A DNA stretch of 64,000 bases from Propionispora vibrioides (GTDB lineage: Bacteria; Bacillota; Negativicutes; Propionisporales; Propionisporaceae), in NCBI RefSeq assembly GCF_900110485.1, contig NZ_FODY01000004.1:179747-243746 (forward strand), in the 5' to 3' direction. Below the pieces are notes generated by a model, which did no database searches, was not told where the DNA came from, and saw only the letters and a program-made list of their open reading frames with translations. The first letter of the stretch is position 1, and the number at the start of each line of letters is the position of its first letter. Position numbers and translations under genes: made by a program. Below are positions 44,829 through 52,782 of the stretch, piece by piece.

Positions 44829-45845
44829 TTATTCCTTCGGGGACAGCTCCGCCACCCTTTTCTCCAGTTCCTTTACCTTTTTGACCAAATTGGGCAATTT
44901 ATTAATATAGGCTTCGGAGCGCAGCCATTCCTTGTGCGGCCTGGCCGGGAAACCGGCATAAAACGAGTTGGGTGCCACATCGCCAATGATGCCTGCCCGT
45001 GCGGCAAATACACAGTTGTCGCCAATGGTAATATGACCGGTGCTACCTACCTGCCCGGCAAAAGTAACCTGATTGCCTACCTTGGTGCTGCCAGAGATGC
45101 CGGTTAATGCCACAACAAAGCAATTTTCCCCAATTACTACATTATGGCCTAAATGAACCAGATTATCAATTTTCGTTCCCCGTTTCACAACGGTACTGCT
45201 GGTAGTGGCGCGGTCAATCGCCGTATTGGCGCCAACCTCCACATCGTCCTCAATAATGACATTCCCTACCTGAGGCACTTTATGATGACGACCCTGGACA
45301 GTCACAAAACCAAAACCGTCACTGCCGATGACTGCGCCGTTCTGCAGGATAACCCGGCTGCCGATCTGGCAGCCCTCCCGGACCGATACATTAGAGTAAA
45401 TCAGCGTATTACTGCCAATCACCACACCGGCACCAATATAGGAATGGGGATAAATCACCGTGTTATCACCGATTACCACATCATCAGCCAGCACAGTATG
45501 AGCCATAATGGCGACATTTTGTCCTAAGGTAACCCGGTTCCCGATGACGGCCGTAGGGTGAACTCCCCGCTCTACTGCCACAGGTGGTGTAAAGTGTTCC
45601 AACAGTTTGGCAAAAGCCATGCGGGGATTATCCACCCGGACAGCCGATTTGGCAAATTCATGAATATCAGAAGGGATGATAACGGCAGCAGCTTGGGAAG
45701 CTGCCGCTTTTTCCAGATGAGGTGGCACAGCAAAGGTAATGTCACCGTTGCCGGCCTCTTCAATATTGGTAACTCCTCGTATTTCGACAGTTTCGTCTCC
45801 CACAACGCTACCACCGACTAACTCAGCAATTTCGCGTAACTTCAT
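44829..45845 (-). CDS. lpxD: UDP-3-O-acylglucosamine N-acyltransferase LpxD
   Basis: This 338-residue enzyme has an N-terminal uridine-binding domain (KLREIAELVGGSVVGD), a left-handed beta-helix with hexapeptide repeats from about 100 to 300, the catalytic His in HLGHNVVIGENC and a C-terminal helix. It adds the second hydroxyacyl chain at the amino group of UDP-3-acyl-glucosamine. The ATG at 45845 is taken; a TTG nine bases earlier is too near the GGGGAGG. It follows the OmpH/Skp genes, the same order as in many Gram-negative bacteria (bamA-skp-lpxD). Confidence 0.97.
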   Translation of the reverse strand: MKLREIAELVGGSVVGDETVEIRGVTNIEEAGNGDITFAVPPHLEKAAASQAAAVIIPSDIHEFAKSAVRVDNPRMAFAKLLEHFTPPVAVERGVHPTAVIGNRVTLGQNVAIMAHTVLADDVVIGDNTVIYPHSYIGAGVVIGSNTLIYSNVSVREGCQIGSRVILQNGAVIGSDGFGFVTVQGRHHKVPQVGNVIIEDDVEVGANTAIDRATTSSTVVKRGTKIDNLVHLGHNVVIGENCFVVALTGISGSTKVGNQVTFAGQVGSTGHITIGDNCVFAARAGIIGDVAPNSFYAGFPARPHKEWLRSEAYINKLPNLVKKVKELEKRVAELSPKE

Positions 45846-45869
45846 TTCAACCAAAAGCCTCCCCGGGCA

Positions 45870-46289
45870 CTATTGCAGTTTACTGATCACTTCATCGGTG
45901 ATATCCGTACCGCCTTGGGCCACCCCGTTTTTATAAAGAACAATACTCATTTTTTTATCCTTAGCCACTTGCTCCAGTGTTTGCTTGATGCTAGTGTCGA
46001 TCTGGCCTTCCATATCCTGTTTCATTTTCAGAAATTCATTATAGGCCGCTTCCTGGCGTTTTTGAAACTCCTCCGCTGAAATGTTCGGTTTATCTTTTTC
46101 CAGTTGGTCACTCAGTTCCTTGCCCTTGGTATTGAGCTGGTCCTGGAACTGCTTTACTTTCGGGCTGTCGGTCATCACCTTGTTGACATCCAGCACTCCG
46201 ACATTCTGGGTTGAGCTGCAGCCGCTAAACAGCAAGGCCGCAGCCACCACTGCAACCAGCAGCAGCAAAGTTTTCATCGTACGTTTCAT
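45870..46289 (-). CDS. OmpH/Skp-family lipoprotein
   Basis: This 139-residue protein has a lipoprotein signal with lipobox LFSGC at residues 21-25. The mature part starts NVGVLDVNKVMTDSPKVKQFQDQL and is a long helical hairpin with the C-terminal LYKNGVAQGGTDITDEVISKL, typical of the Skp/OmpH family. Skp trimers hold unfolded outer-membrane proteins in the periplasm; here lipidation would tether it to a membrane. GGAGG lies seven bases before ATG. It is one of three consecutive paralogues. Confidence 0.92.
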   Translation of the reverse strand: MKRTMKTLLLLVAVVAAALLFSGCSSTQNVGVLDVNKVMTDSPKVKQFQDQLNTKGKELSDQLEKDKPNISAEEFQKRQEAAYNEFLKMKQDMEGQIDTSIKQTLEQVAKDKKMSIVLYKNGVAQGGTDITDEVISKLQ

Positions 46290-46333
46290 CCTGTTTCCTC
46301 CATCCTTAAGTGCATAGCGTTAAGAAACAAACC

Positions 46334-46505
46334 TAGTTAGTGCTCCACCAGCTCTGAACCTACAATTTCTTCACGGACCTTTTTCCGTAAAGCTTCGTTG
46401 TCGTCGGCTTACCTATGTCCGCTAGGTACGCCTCCTCCGCCTTGCCTTACGAAAAAATCCTCGCAAATTTAATTTGCAGTCTCAAAGTTGGCGGAACACT
46501 GGCTA
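46334..46505. repeat. Foldback intergenic repeat (copy C)
   Basis: Ends TAGTTAGTGCTCCACCAGCT and AGTTGGCGGAACACTGGCTA are imperfect inverted repeats (15 of 20). The core has CGGACCTTTTTCCG, GCTTCGTTGTCGTCGGC, TACGCCTCCTCCGCC and CCTTACGAAAAAATCC. It fills the gap between two ompH genes and lies upstream of the smaller one. Confidence 0.72.
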
Positions 46506-46532
46506 TTTCTTTAAGACATAGTATATACCGCC

Positions 46533-47501
46533 CTATGGCTTCTTAAACTCGGCAATTACGTCGGACGTAATATCCACCGCACTGATATTCGTATTTACAT
46601 TGGTCAAAACGGCGCTTAACCCTTTGGCTGTTGCAATTTGAGCCGCCTTATCCCTTACCGCTTCGACAATGGTATCTTCCAAGTTTCTTAGTTCCTGCTG
46701 TTTAGCTGCCAATTGCCGCTCCAACTCTACCCGTTGCGGGTCACCACCGGACGGCATGCTGAGAGAAGCGCTTGTACTTGGGATGCGGGCGGCCGCTTCC
46801 TGCTGTTTGGCCACTGCCTGTGCCGCCTGTTCTTTCCGGAGCTGCTCAGCGTATTGATTGAGCTCTGTGTTGGCACCGGCCTGCTCCTGTTTCATCTGTT
46901 CTGTCAGTTGGTCGGCCAGTTCCTTATCTTTAGCCGCAATTTTTTCATCCCGTTCTTTTTGCAGGGCCTCCATTTGCTTACTTAGGCTGTCTATTTCTTC
47001 TTTGCTTAACTGTACCGTTTTCATTTTCAGTTGCAAATTAAAAATTTGGGGCTGATAGTTTGGCTCCACTTCGGCCGTATAGGCCTTTAATTCCTCGGCT
47101 ATTCCGGCCTTAAGCTCTGCCGCTTTTTTTTCCAGACGCTGAGTAAGCTCATTTTGCTTGGTCGTCATTTTTGCCCGAAATTCTTGTTCCAGAGTAGCCT
47201 GTACGCCAGACATCACCTGATCGCCATAACTGCCGGACGGTGAGAGATTACCTGACGGGGTTGCAGCGGCACCGGTCTGGGCTGCGGCCAGCTGGGCTTC
47301 CAGCGTAGTGATAGCCTTTTGCAGCGGCTCATGCTCGCTGTATTTCGGATGGGCCTGCACCGCCTGCCGCATATCGATAACACCGACTGTTGGCGCGGCG
47401 GGAGGAGGCGTTGTATTTTGTTGGGAAGACCGGGAACTGCAACCGGTAACAAGAACTGCGGTAACTAAAAAGAGTAAAAAAATCGGTACCTTTCGATTCA
47501 T
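46533..47501 (-). CDS. Large OmpH/Skp-family lipoprotein
   Basis: This 322-residue protein has a lipobox LVTGC (residues 17-21) and starts like OmpH (GVIDMRQAVQAHPKYSEHEPLQKAI), but its helical part is much longer than in Skp (about 160): several Gln/Lys/Glu/Ala-rich coiled coils separated by Ser/Pro-rich linkers. The end, VLTNVNTNISAVDITSDVIAEF, again matches the family. The extra coiled coil would make a longer arm. It may act as a chaperone tethered to a membrane, or as a spacer. It follows the third paralogue by 64 bp. Confidence 0.88.
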   Translation of the reverse strand: MNRKVPIFLLFLVTAVLVTGCSSRSSQQNTTPPPAAPTVGVIDMRQAVQAHPKYSEHEPLQKAITTLEAQLAAAQTGAAATPSGNLSPSGSYGDQVMSGVQATLEQEFRAKMTTKQNELTQRLEKKAAELKAGIAEELKAYTAEVEPNYQPQIFNLQLKMKTVQLSKEEIDSLSKQMEALQKERDEKIAAKDKELADQLTEQMKQEQAGANTELNQYAEQLRKEQAAQAVAKQQEAAARIPSTSASLSMPSGGDPQRVELERQLAAKQQELRNLEDTIVEAVRDKAAQIATAKGLSAVLTNVNTNISAVDITSDVIAEFKKP

Positions 47502-47526
47502 TCCGGCTCCCCCCTTTCTAGTGAAG

Positions 47527-47552
47527 AACCGAGCTGGATTACCTGCTCGGTT
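47527..47552 (-). terminator. Hairpin between two ompH genes
   Basis: AACCGAGC and GCTCGGTT form an 8-bp stem; on the minus strand CTTCACTAG follows, so termination would be weak. It may thin out transcription from the 158-residue paralogue to the next gene. Confidence 0.4.
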
Positions 47553-47565
47553 CAGTAAGCCTTAT

Positions 47566-48042
47566 TTATTTGCTGGCGCCGATTTTTTTCAATACCTCAT
47601 CGGTAATATCCTGGCCGCCATAGACAACATTACTTTTATCCAATACCACGGTCAAACCTTTAGCCGCCGCCACTTCCTGAATAGCGCTTCTGACTTTATC
47701 CAGTACCGGCGCCATCAGTTCCTGCTGTTTTAAGCTCAAGCGTTGCGAAGTCTGCGAATAGTACTGCTGTTTTTCCTGGTCGTTCATGCTTGCCGTTTTG
47801 GCATCAAAATCTTTTTTGGCTTGGTCAATTTCCGCATTCATGGTTTCCTGCACTTTGGCAATGTCCGGATGCTGGGAAATGACCATCTGTTCGTTAATCA
47901 CACCGATATTCGACTGACTGCTTGCACCTGCCGCGTAGGATAAATGGCTCTGCGATAAAGCCAGACCCACGATTCCCAACACAAAAAATAATGCAATGGC
48001 CACTGTAACCAGTTTTACCTGTTTCTTTTCCAGTTTCAACAT
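47566..48042 (-). CDS. skp: OmpH/Skp-family periplasmic chaperone
   Basis: From ATG 48042 (AAGGG five bases upstream) the product is 158 residues, close to the usual Skp length. It has a signal or signal-anchor segment (LVTVAIALFFVLGIVGLALS), then IGVINEQMVISQHPDIAKVQ, a helical hairpin rich in Lys/Gln, and the end VLDKSNVVYGGQDITDEVLKKI. It lacks a lipobox, unlike its two neighbours. It probably traps unfolded outer-membrane proteins for BamA, encoded upstream. Confidence 0.92.
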   Translation of the reverse strand: MLKLEKKQVKLVTVAIALFFVLGIVGLALSQSHLSYAAGASSQSNIGVINEQMVISQHPDIAKVQETMNAEIDQAKKDFDAKTASMNDQEKQQYYSQTSQRLSLKQQELMAPVLDKVRSAIQEVAAAKGLTVVLDKSNVVYGGQDITDEVLKKIGASK

Positions 48043-48118
48043 TGTAACCCTTCTCTCTTGCCGTACGGCATCAATTTTGTCCTTTTCTATTATAACAAGG
48101 AGCTTCGGCTTGTTCAAC

Positions 48119-49417
48119 CTACAAATTACCAACTAGCCGCAGCCAATGATCGTTTTCATCAACAACATATTCCAGGCTCGCAAACTCATGCAGCTTATAA
48201 CGAATCCCCAGTTCATTGTGGTGATCCTTCACCGTATGCTCCAGGCGCATATCCCACGACGGACTCAAATGCTGCCGGAGCCAAAGAATATTTTTGCCAT
48301 GAGTCAGTTCATACTTAAATCCGGCTGTTGTACTAGCGGTAAACCGGTGACCCCAGCCCGGTTCCAGCTCCCAGGATACCGTACCGGGTACAAAGCCGGC
48401 TTCAAAAAAGGCTTCATTGCGATTGTCCAGGTACTTGCCGATATGCAGCTTAGCCGAAGTATTATTCTCCTGCCGGCCAAAATCCAGATAACCTTCCAGC
48501 CACAATTTATAACGGCTGGTTTCCACCTGCAATAGTACATCGGTGTCCTGACCAGCATTGATGACCGGGTTTACCGTTAAGCCGTATTTCCTGATCGTCT
48601 CGGGCGAAACGGCCGTTGTCGCCAAAGCACCGGTAAAATAAGTGTTATGCCGCTCAACGAAAGCTACCGGCAATCCTCTTAACTGCCTACTTAACGCATC
48701 CACCGCAGGACGCATTTGGAACAACAGCAAATTGGGAATGGTCTCCGAACGCAGAGAAACCGTAGTGTTTTGAATGGTTTTCCCCATAGGTACCACTGAC
48801 ACCCGGATCATGGTATGCTGTCCCGGTACAATATCCATGCTGGGCCGAAATTCCGGCAACTGTTCATCGAATATATCGCGAATCAGCGTTTTAGTTACTG
48901 CTCCCGCCCAATCAACAGCGTCCACCGGCAATCCCAGTAAAACATTGTCAGCTTTTTCCTCCAGATTCCCCAGGTCTTTTTTAAGCAAAGCAACCATCTC
49001 CGGCGAAAGGCCGCCATAGTCATATTCCCAGTCAACCTTTTCCACCGTATCTCCCCAGGGAGCCACTTCCAGCGTAATGGTACTGTTATTGCCCGGCTCA
49101 ATTTGTACCTGATAGATTTCATAACCAATGAGCACCCGGTCAAATACTTCCTGTATGATTTTTTCATAAGCCGCCTCATTAGCAGCAATATCTGCCACCT
49201 TATGACCCAGCAGCACATGCTCTCCTACCGTATTGACACTGGCCGCCATCCGCTTTGCCACCAAAACAGGCGGTTTAGCCGCTCCCGGAGCGGGAACAAT
49301 GACAACAGTAATAGAATCTACCACCGTAGCCTCAGCCGCGCCCGCCACCGTAGGCAACAAACAGAATATAAGCAGCAAGCACAGCCTCAGGCAACAGCGC
49401 AAAGGCTTCTTGTTCAT
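48119..49417 (-). CDS. Exported envelope protein of unknown function next to BamA
   Basis: This 432-residue protein has a signal peptide (cut near VAGAAEA). Residues 30-290 look like repeated alpha/beta units (VLIGYEIYQVQIEPGNNSTITLEVAPWG; GQHTMIRVSVVPMG), each resembling a POTRA-like domain. The last 140 residues alternate like beta-strands (YKLWLEGYLDFGRQENNTSAKLHIG, WDMRLEHTVKDHHNELGIRYKL). So it may be a small barrel with POTRA-like domains. It sits directly after bamA on the same strand and before skp. I do not recognise a named family. A hairpin at 49473-49502 separates it from bamA. Confidence 0.8.
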   Translation of the reverse strand: MNKKPLRCCLRLCLLLIFCLLPTVAGAAEATVVDSITVVIVPAPGAAKPPVLVAKRMAASVNTVGEHVLLGHKVADIAANEAAYEKIIQEVFDRVLIGYEIYQVQIEPGNNSTITLEVAPWGDTVEKVDWEYDYGGLSPEMVALLKKDLGNLEEKADNVLLGLPVDAVDWAGAVTKTLIRDIFDEQLPEFRPSMDIVPGQHTMIRVSVVPMGKTIQNTTVSLRSETIPNLLLFQMRPAVDALSRQLRGLPVAFVERHNTYFTGALATTAVSPETIRKYGLTVNPVINAGQDTDVLLQVETSRYKLWLEGYLDFGRQENNTSAKLHIGKYLDNRNEAFFEAGFVPGTVSWELEPGWGHRFTASTTAGFKYELTHGKNILWLRQHLSPSWDMRLEHTVKDHHNELGIRYKLHEFASLEYVVDENDHWLRLVGNL

Positions 49418-49472
49418 AGCAGGTACACCTCCAGGTGCAACGGTTTAACATTTTTTCTCATCAATGAATAGT

Positions 49473-49502
49473 GCAAGAGTCAGGCCTGCACCTGACTCTT
49501 GC
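49473..49502 (-). terminator. Perfect hairpin between bamA and the next gene
   Basis: GCAAGAGTCAGG and CCTGACTCTTGC form a 12-bp perfect stem with a 6-nt loop. On the minus strand ACTATTCATTG follows, with no T run, so it may be an mRNA-stabilising or processing site rather than a terminator. Confidence 0.5.
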
Positions 49503-49544
49503 CTGAACAATCGTTCTCTGTCGAGAAGCTTGTCCTCTATCCAG

Positions 49545-51269
49545 TTAGAACTGACCGCCAAAACTAAAGTGAGTTTTAGCGCCCTCCGAACCCTTAGCCA
49601 GATCCAGGCGAACCGGTCCCAGCGGCGTATTGACCCGCACACCGACACCGACACTGCCCTTCAGGTCGTTCAACTTATAGCCTTCGCCTTCCCAGGCGTT
49701 GCCGATATCACTAAAGACAACACCCTGTACCTTTTTGGCTATCGGGAAACGGTATTCCACCGAACCCAGCAGCATCTTATCGCCTTCAAACTGGTCATCG
49801 TCATAGCCGCGCAGGCTGTCGCTGCCACCGACATTAAACTTGCCGCTTTGCGGCATTTTGCCGTCGGCATAGCCTGCTTCCGCCCGCACTGCAACAACCT
49901 GGTCCTTACCAACCTTGTAATATTTGCGGCTTTCTGCCGTATATTTATTGAAATTGAACTCGCCGCCCATAAAACGGCCAGCAAATTCTGCCGATAAGGA
50001 ATAGTAGCTACCTTCAGTCGGATTGAACACATTATCACGGGAATCATATACTCTTGATAAGGTGACACTGTGGGTCAAGCCGAAATTATCCTGTAAATAT
50101 TCTGTATCATTACTTACATCTGTACCTGACACATGTTCCACATATTTGTCGTCCCGGCTTTTAAAGGTAATGAAATTTTTCATATACTCATTTTGCGGCC
50201 GGCCCAACGTAACATCCCATCCCTTGCGGTTCCGGTCGTAAGTCGAAAATGACTTGCCATTCTGATAATCGGTATACTCATTGGTCATATCATAAAAGTT
50301 AAAGCTGGCCGAAGTTTCCTTGCTGTCCAGCCAAGGCTTAGTATACCCAATGCTGTAGTTCTTATTGTTGGTATCGCCGCCAAACTCCCAGTGGATTTTG
50401 GCTTTGTCACCGGTTCCCCGGAAGTTATTGTCCCCCAGTTCAATAATACCGATTAACCCGTCATTCTCACTGTAACCACCGCCGATGGTAAAGGTACCGG
50501 TCTTTTGTTCCACCACATCGGTTTCCAGCACCACGGCATTGGGTTCTTTACCCGGGTTCAGTTTCATGTTAACGTCTTCAAAATAACCCAGGTTGTACAC
50601 TTTCTGCATACTGCGGCGGGCATCCTTTACATTAAAAGGTTGTCCCGTTTTCAGTTTCATTTCACGGGTTATAACATAGTCCTTAGTCTTGTCGTTTCCT
50701 TTTACCTGGATGTCTTCCAGCATGCCTTCATTAATGGAAACGGTCAACACTCCGCCAGGACTCATCGACACATCACTGACCTTAGCCAGAATATAACCTT
50801 GATCATGATAATACTGTTCAATGCCTCTGGCATTTTCATTCAGCGTCTTAGTATTCAGGATTTTTCCTTTTTCCAGTTTCAGTATATCCGTAATTTTTTC
50901 GGTCGATACTTTGGTATTGCCCTGCACGACAATATCGGTCAATACAGGGTTTTCCATAACGGTGTATACTACCTTGACGCCTTCAGGCACTTCCGTAAAA
51001 TTAGCTACCACATCAAAAAAGTAACCTAGTTCGTAAATTGCCTGCATATCCTGTTTGACAGCATCCGGGGTCAACGTACTACCCGGCTTTACCTTGACAG
51101 CCGCCATCACCGTGTCTTCCGGGATGGTGGCATTGCCGCTAACAGCAACAGCCGTAACCGTTTTACCGGTTATATCGGCAGCATATGCAGGAATCACAGC
51201 AGAAAAAACCATACTCAGCCCAAAAACGGCAGCTACCAGTAGCTGTCCATAGCGTCGCAGCTTTTCCAT
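49545..51269 (-). CDS. bamA: Outer-membrane protein assembly factor BamA
   Basis: This 574-residue Omp85 protein has a signal peptide (cut after PAYA, about 30), three POTRA domains (about 35-107, 108-183, 184-256; for example VAVSGNATIPEDTVMAAV and IQVKGNDKTKDYVITREM) and a 16-strand barrel from 258 to the final F. The SLRGYDDDQF segment is the conserved barrel-lid loop. It inserts beta-barrel proteins into the outer membrane. Enteric BamA has five POTRA domains; the shorter form is typical outside Proteobacteria. Upstream at 51340 is a bitopic protein gene; a BamD-type lipoprotein was not found here. Confidence 0.96.
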   Translation of the reverse strand: MEKLRRYGQLLVAAVFGLSMVFSAVIPAYAADITGKTVTAVAVSGNATIPEDTVMAAVKVKPGSTLTPDAVKQDMQAIYELGYFFDVVANFTEVPEGVKVVYTVMENPVLTDIVVQGNTKVSTEKITDILKLEKGKILNTKTLNENARGIEQYYHDQGYILAKVSDVSMSPGGVLTVSINEGMLEDIQVKGNDKTKDYVITREMKLKTGQPFNVKDARRSMQKVYNLGYFEDVNMKLNPGKEPNAVVLETDVVEQKTGTFTIGGGYSENDGLIGIIELGDNNFRGTGDKAKIHWEFGGDTNNKNYSIGYTKPWLDSKETSASFNFYDMTNEYTDYQNGKSFSTYDRNRKGWDVTLGRPQNEYMKNFITFKSRDDKYVEHVSGTDVSNDTEYLQDNFGLTHSVTLSRVYDSRDNVFNPTEGSYYSLSAEFAGRFMGGEFNFNKYTAESRKYYKVGKDQVVAVRAEAGYADGKMPQSGKFNVGGSDSLRGYDDDQFEGDKMLLGSVEYRFPIAKKVQGVVFSDIGNAWEGEGYKLNDLKGSVGVGVRVNTPLGPVRLDLAKGSEGAKTHFSFGGQF

Positions 51270-51339
51270 GAATGACCTCCTTATCTAGTTTTCCAGTACC
51301 CTAAAGTACTTCATACGGATAACAACCGCTGTTGGCAAA

Positions 51340-51918
51340 CTATTGGCCCCGCAGCGATTTTCCCGCCACCCGGACCAATTTTTGCATTTCATCCGGTGAT
51401 ATGGTCTGTTCCTGTTTTTCAGGTGCAGCCGGGCGGGGCTCCGCATGAGATTTAGCAACCGGTGGAATAATCTGTTGAGTTTTGGCTGGCTCTTCAGCCG
51501 TCTGGGACGAGATTTCCGGCGGCGCCGGCTCTTCAGCAATGTTGGTCTGGGGATGTGCTGCAGCCTTGGAAATGCCGGACTGAGCCGTCAACTCCGTTCT
51601 TCCGGCCCCCTGACGGATAACCGCCGGCACGGGAACAGACTGCGCAGCCTGATTCTGCCACCAATACACACCGCCTGTGCCAATAACACCTGCCGTCAGA
51701 GCTAAACAAATAGCCAATCCATGACGCAGCAGCGGATATTTATAACGCCACTGCCGGGAGCGGTGCTCTTCCTTAACATGCTGCAATTCGGCCTGCGCCA
51801 GCAGCAAATCAAGTTCCCCCCGTATATCCCGCTCCTTGTCAAAGGATTCCTCAGCCCGTAATAGCCAATGGCGGGCCGATTGCAAACGCTCAACCATATG
51901 CTTTTTAAAATCAGCCAT
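51340..51918 (-). CDS. Bitopic membrane protein of unknown function
   Basis: From ATG 51918 (AGGAG eight bases upstream) the product has 192 residues. Residues 1-65 are a charged helix (ESFDKERDIRGELDLLLAQAELQHVKEEHRSRQW), 72-92 a membrane segment (HGLAICLALTAGVIGTGGVYW), then a Pro/Ala/Glu-rich extracytoplasmic tail that ends in a short motif TISPDEMQKLVRVAGKSLRGQ. No family is recognised. It lies between the sigma factor and bamA, so it could be an anti-sigma-like or envelope scaffold protein; the anti-sigma idea is only inference from neighbourhood and topology. Confidence 0.75.
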   Translation of the reverse strand: MADFKKHMVERLQSARHWLLRAEESFDKERDIRGELDLLLAQAELQHVKEEHRSRQWRYKYPLLRHGLAICLALTAGVIGTGGVYWWQNQAAQSVPVPAVIRQGAGRTELTAQSGISKAAAHPQTNIAEEPAPPEISSQTAEEPAKTQQIIPPVAKSHAEPRPAAPEKQEQTISPDEMQKLVRVAGKSLRGQ

Positions 51919-52103
51919 TTTCACCACTCCTATTATAACCACAATCCTATAGTCATGAGAAGAGGCCAGATTTTGGTCATCCAAAAATCGCCGAATCTAA
52001 CTAAAATTTCAATATTTCTCGTTATTTTCTCGCATTATCTTACAGTTTCAGCCGTAATTCACCTGTTTAACCGGGTTCTAACCGTCGGCACAGCCGGCTC
52101 ACT

Positions 52104-52742
52104 TCACCAATTCTGCATAAACTTGGACAGCATGCCGCGAATCCGGCGAATACCTTGCTTCTGCAGCCGATAAATATGGGAAATACTCATATCCAAAGTT
52201 TCCGCCAACTCTTTCGGTTCCTGCTCTTCCAGAAACACCCCGCTCAGTACCAATTGTTCCTTGGCCGGCAGGCGCTGCATGGCCTGCCGGACCTGATCCA
52301 GCAAGTAATTGTGCTCGGCCTGCTGGGAAACCGCCGGTGCGGTATCCACCAGATATTCGCCCAGAGTACCGCTTTCCTCGCCTTCCACCGGACTGTCGAT
52401 ATAAGTCCAGTTCTTCTTTCCCTCCCGCTCCAGGTAATTCATAATCCTTCCCTGAATGCGGTATTTAGCATACAGGCTGAAAGCGACGCCACGGGTATAC
52501 TGATAGCTTTCTACCGCCTCAATCAGCCCCACCGTACCCTCCTGAATCATGTCCATAATGGCCGGATGATCCGTCCGGAACCGGGCCGCCGCTTTAAAGA
52601 CCAGAGGCTGGTAATTTTCAATCAGCCGGCGGCGGCTTTCCAAATCGCCCGTTTCCTTATACTGCTGCCACAGCAAAGTTTCCTCTTCTCTCGTCAGCAG
52701 GGTAATCTTCTTCAATTCAGCCAGATAATGCGCGATGGTCAT
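52104..52742 (-). CDS. Sigma-70 family RNA polymerase sigma factor
   Basis: This 212-residue protein has region 2 (PLVFKAAARFRTDHPAIMDMIQEGTVGLIEAVESYQYTRG, YAKYRIQGRIMNYLERE) for -10 binding, a region 3-like part, and region 4 with a helix-turn-helix (LPAKEQLVLSGVFLEEQEPKELAETLDMSISHIYRLQKQG) for -35 binding. It resembles group 3 sigma factors (SigF/FliA/SigB type) more than ECF ones, since it has a linker of more than 60 residues. It is encoded between tamB and the bitopic protein plus bamA, so it may control outer-membrane genes. No anti-sigma gene is recognised for certain. Confidence 0.93.
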   Translation of the reverse strand: MTIAHYLAELKKITLLTREEETLLWQQYKETGDLESRRRLIENYQPLVFKAAARFRTDHPAIMDMIQEGTVGLIEAVESYQYTRGVAFSLYAKYRIQGRIMNYLEREGKKNWTYIDSPVEGEESGTLGEYLVDTAPAVSQQAEHNYLLDQVRQAMQRLPAKEQLVLSGVFLEEQEPKELAETLDMSISHIYRLQKQGIRRIRGMLSKFMQNW

Positions 52743-52782
52743 GCCAAATCAGCCCGCCTTCTCTCAATATACGCCAGATTAA

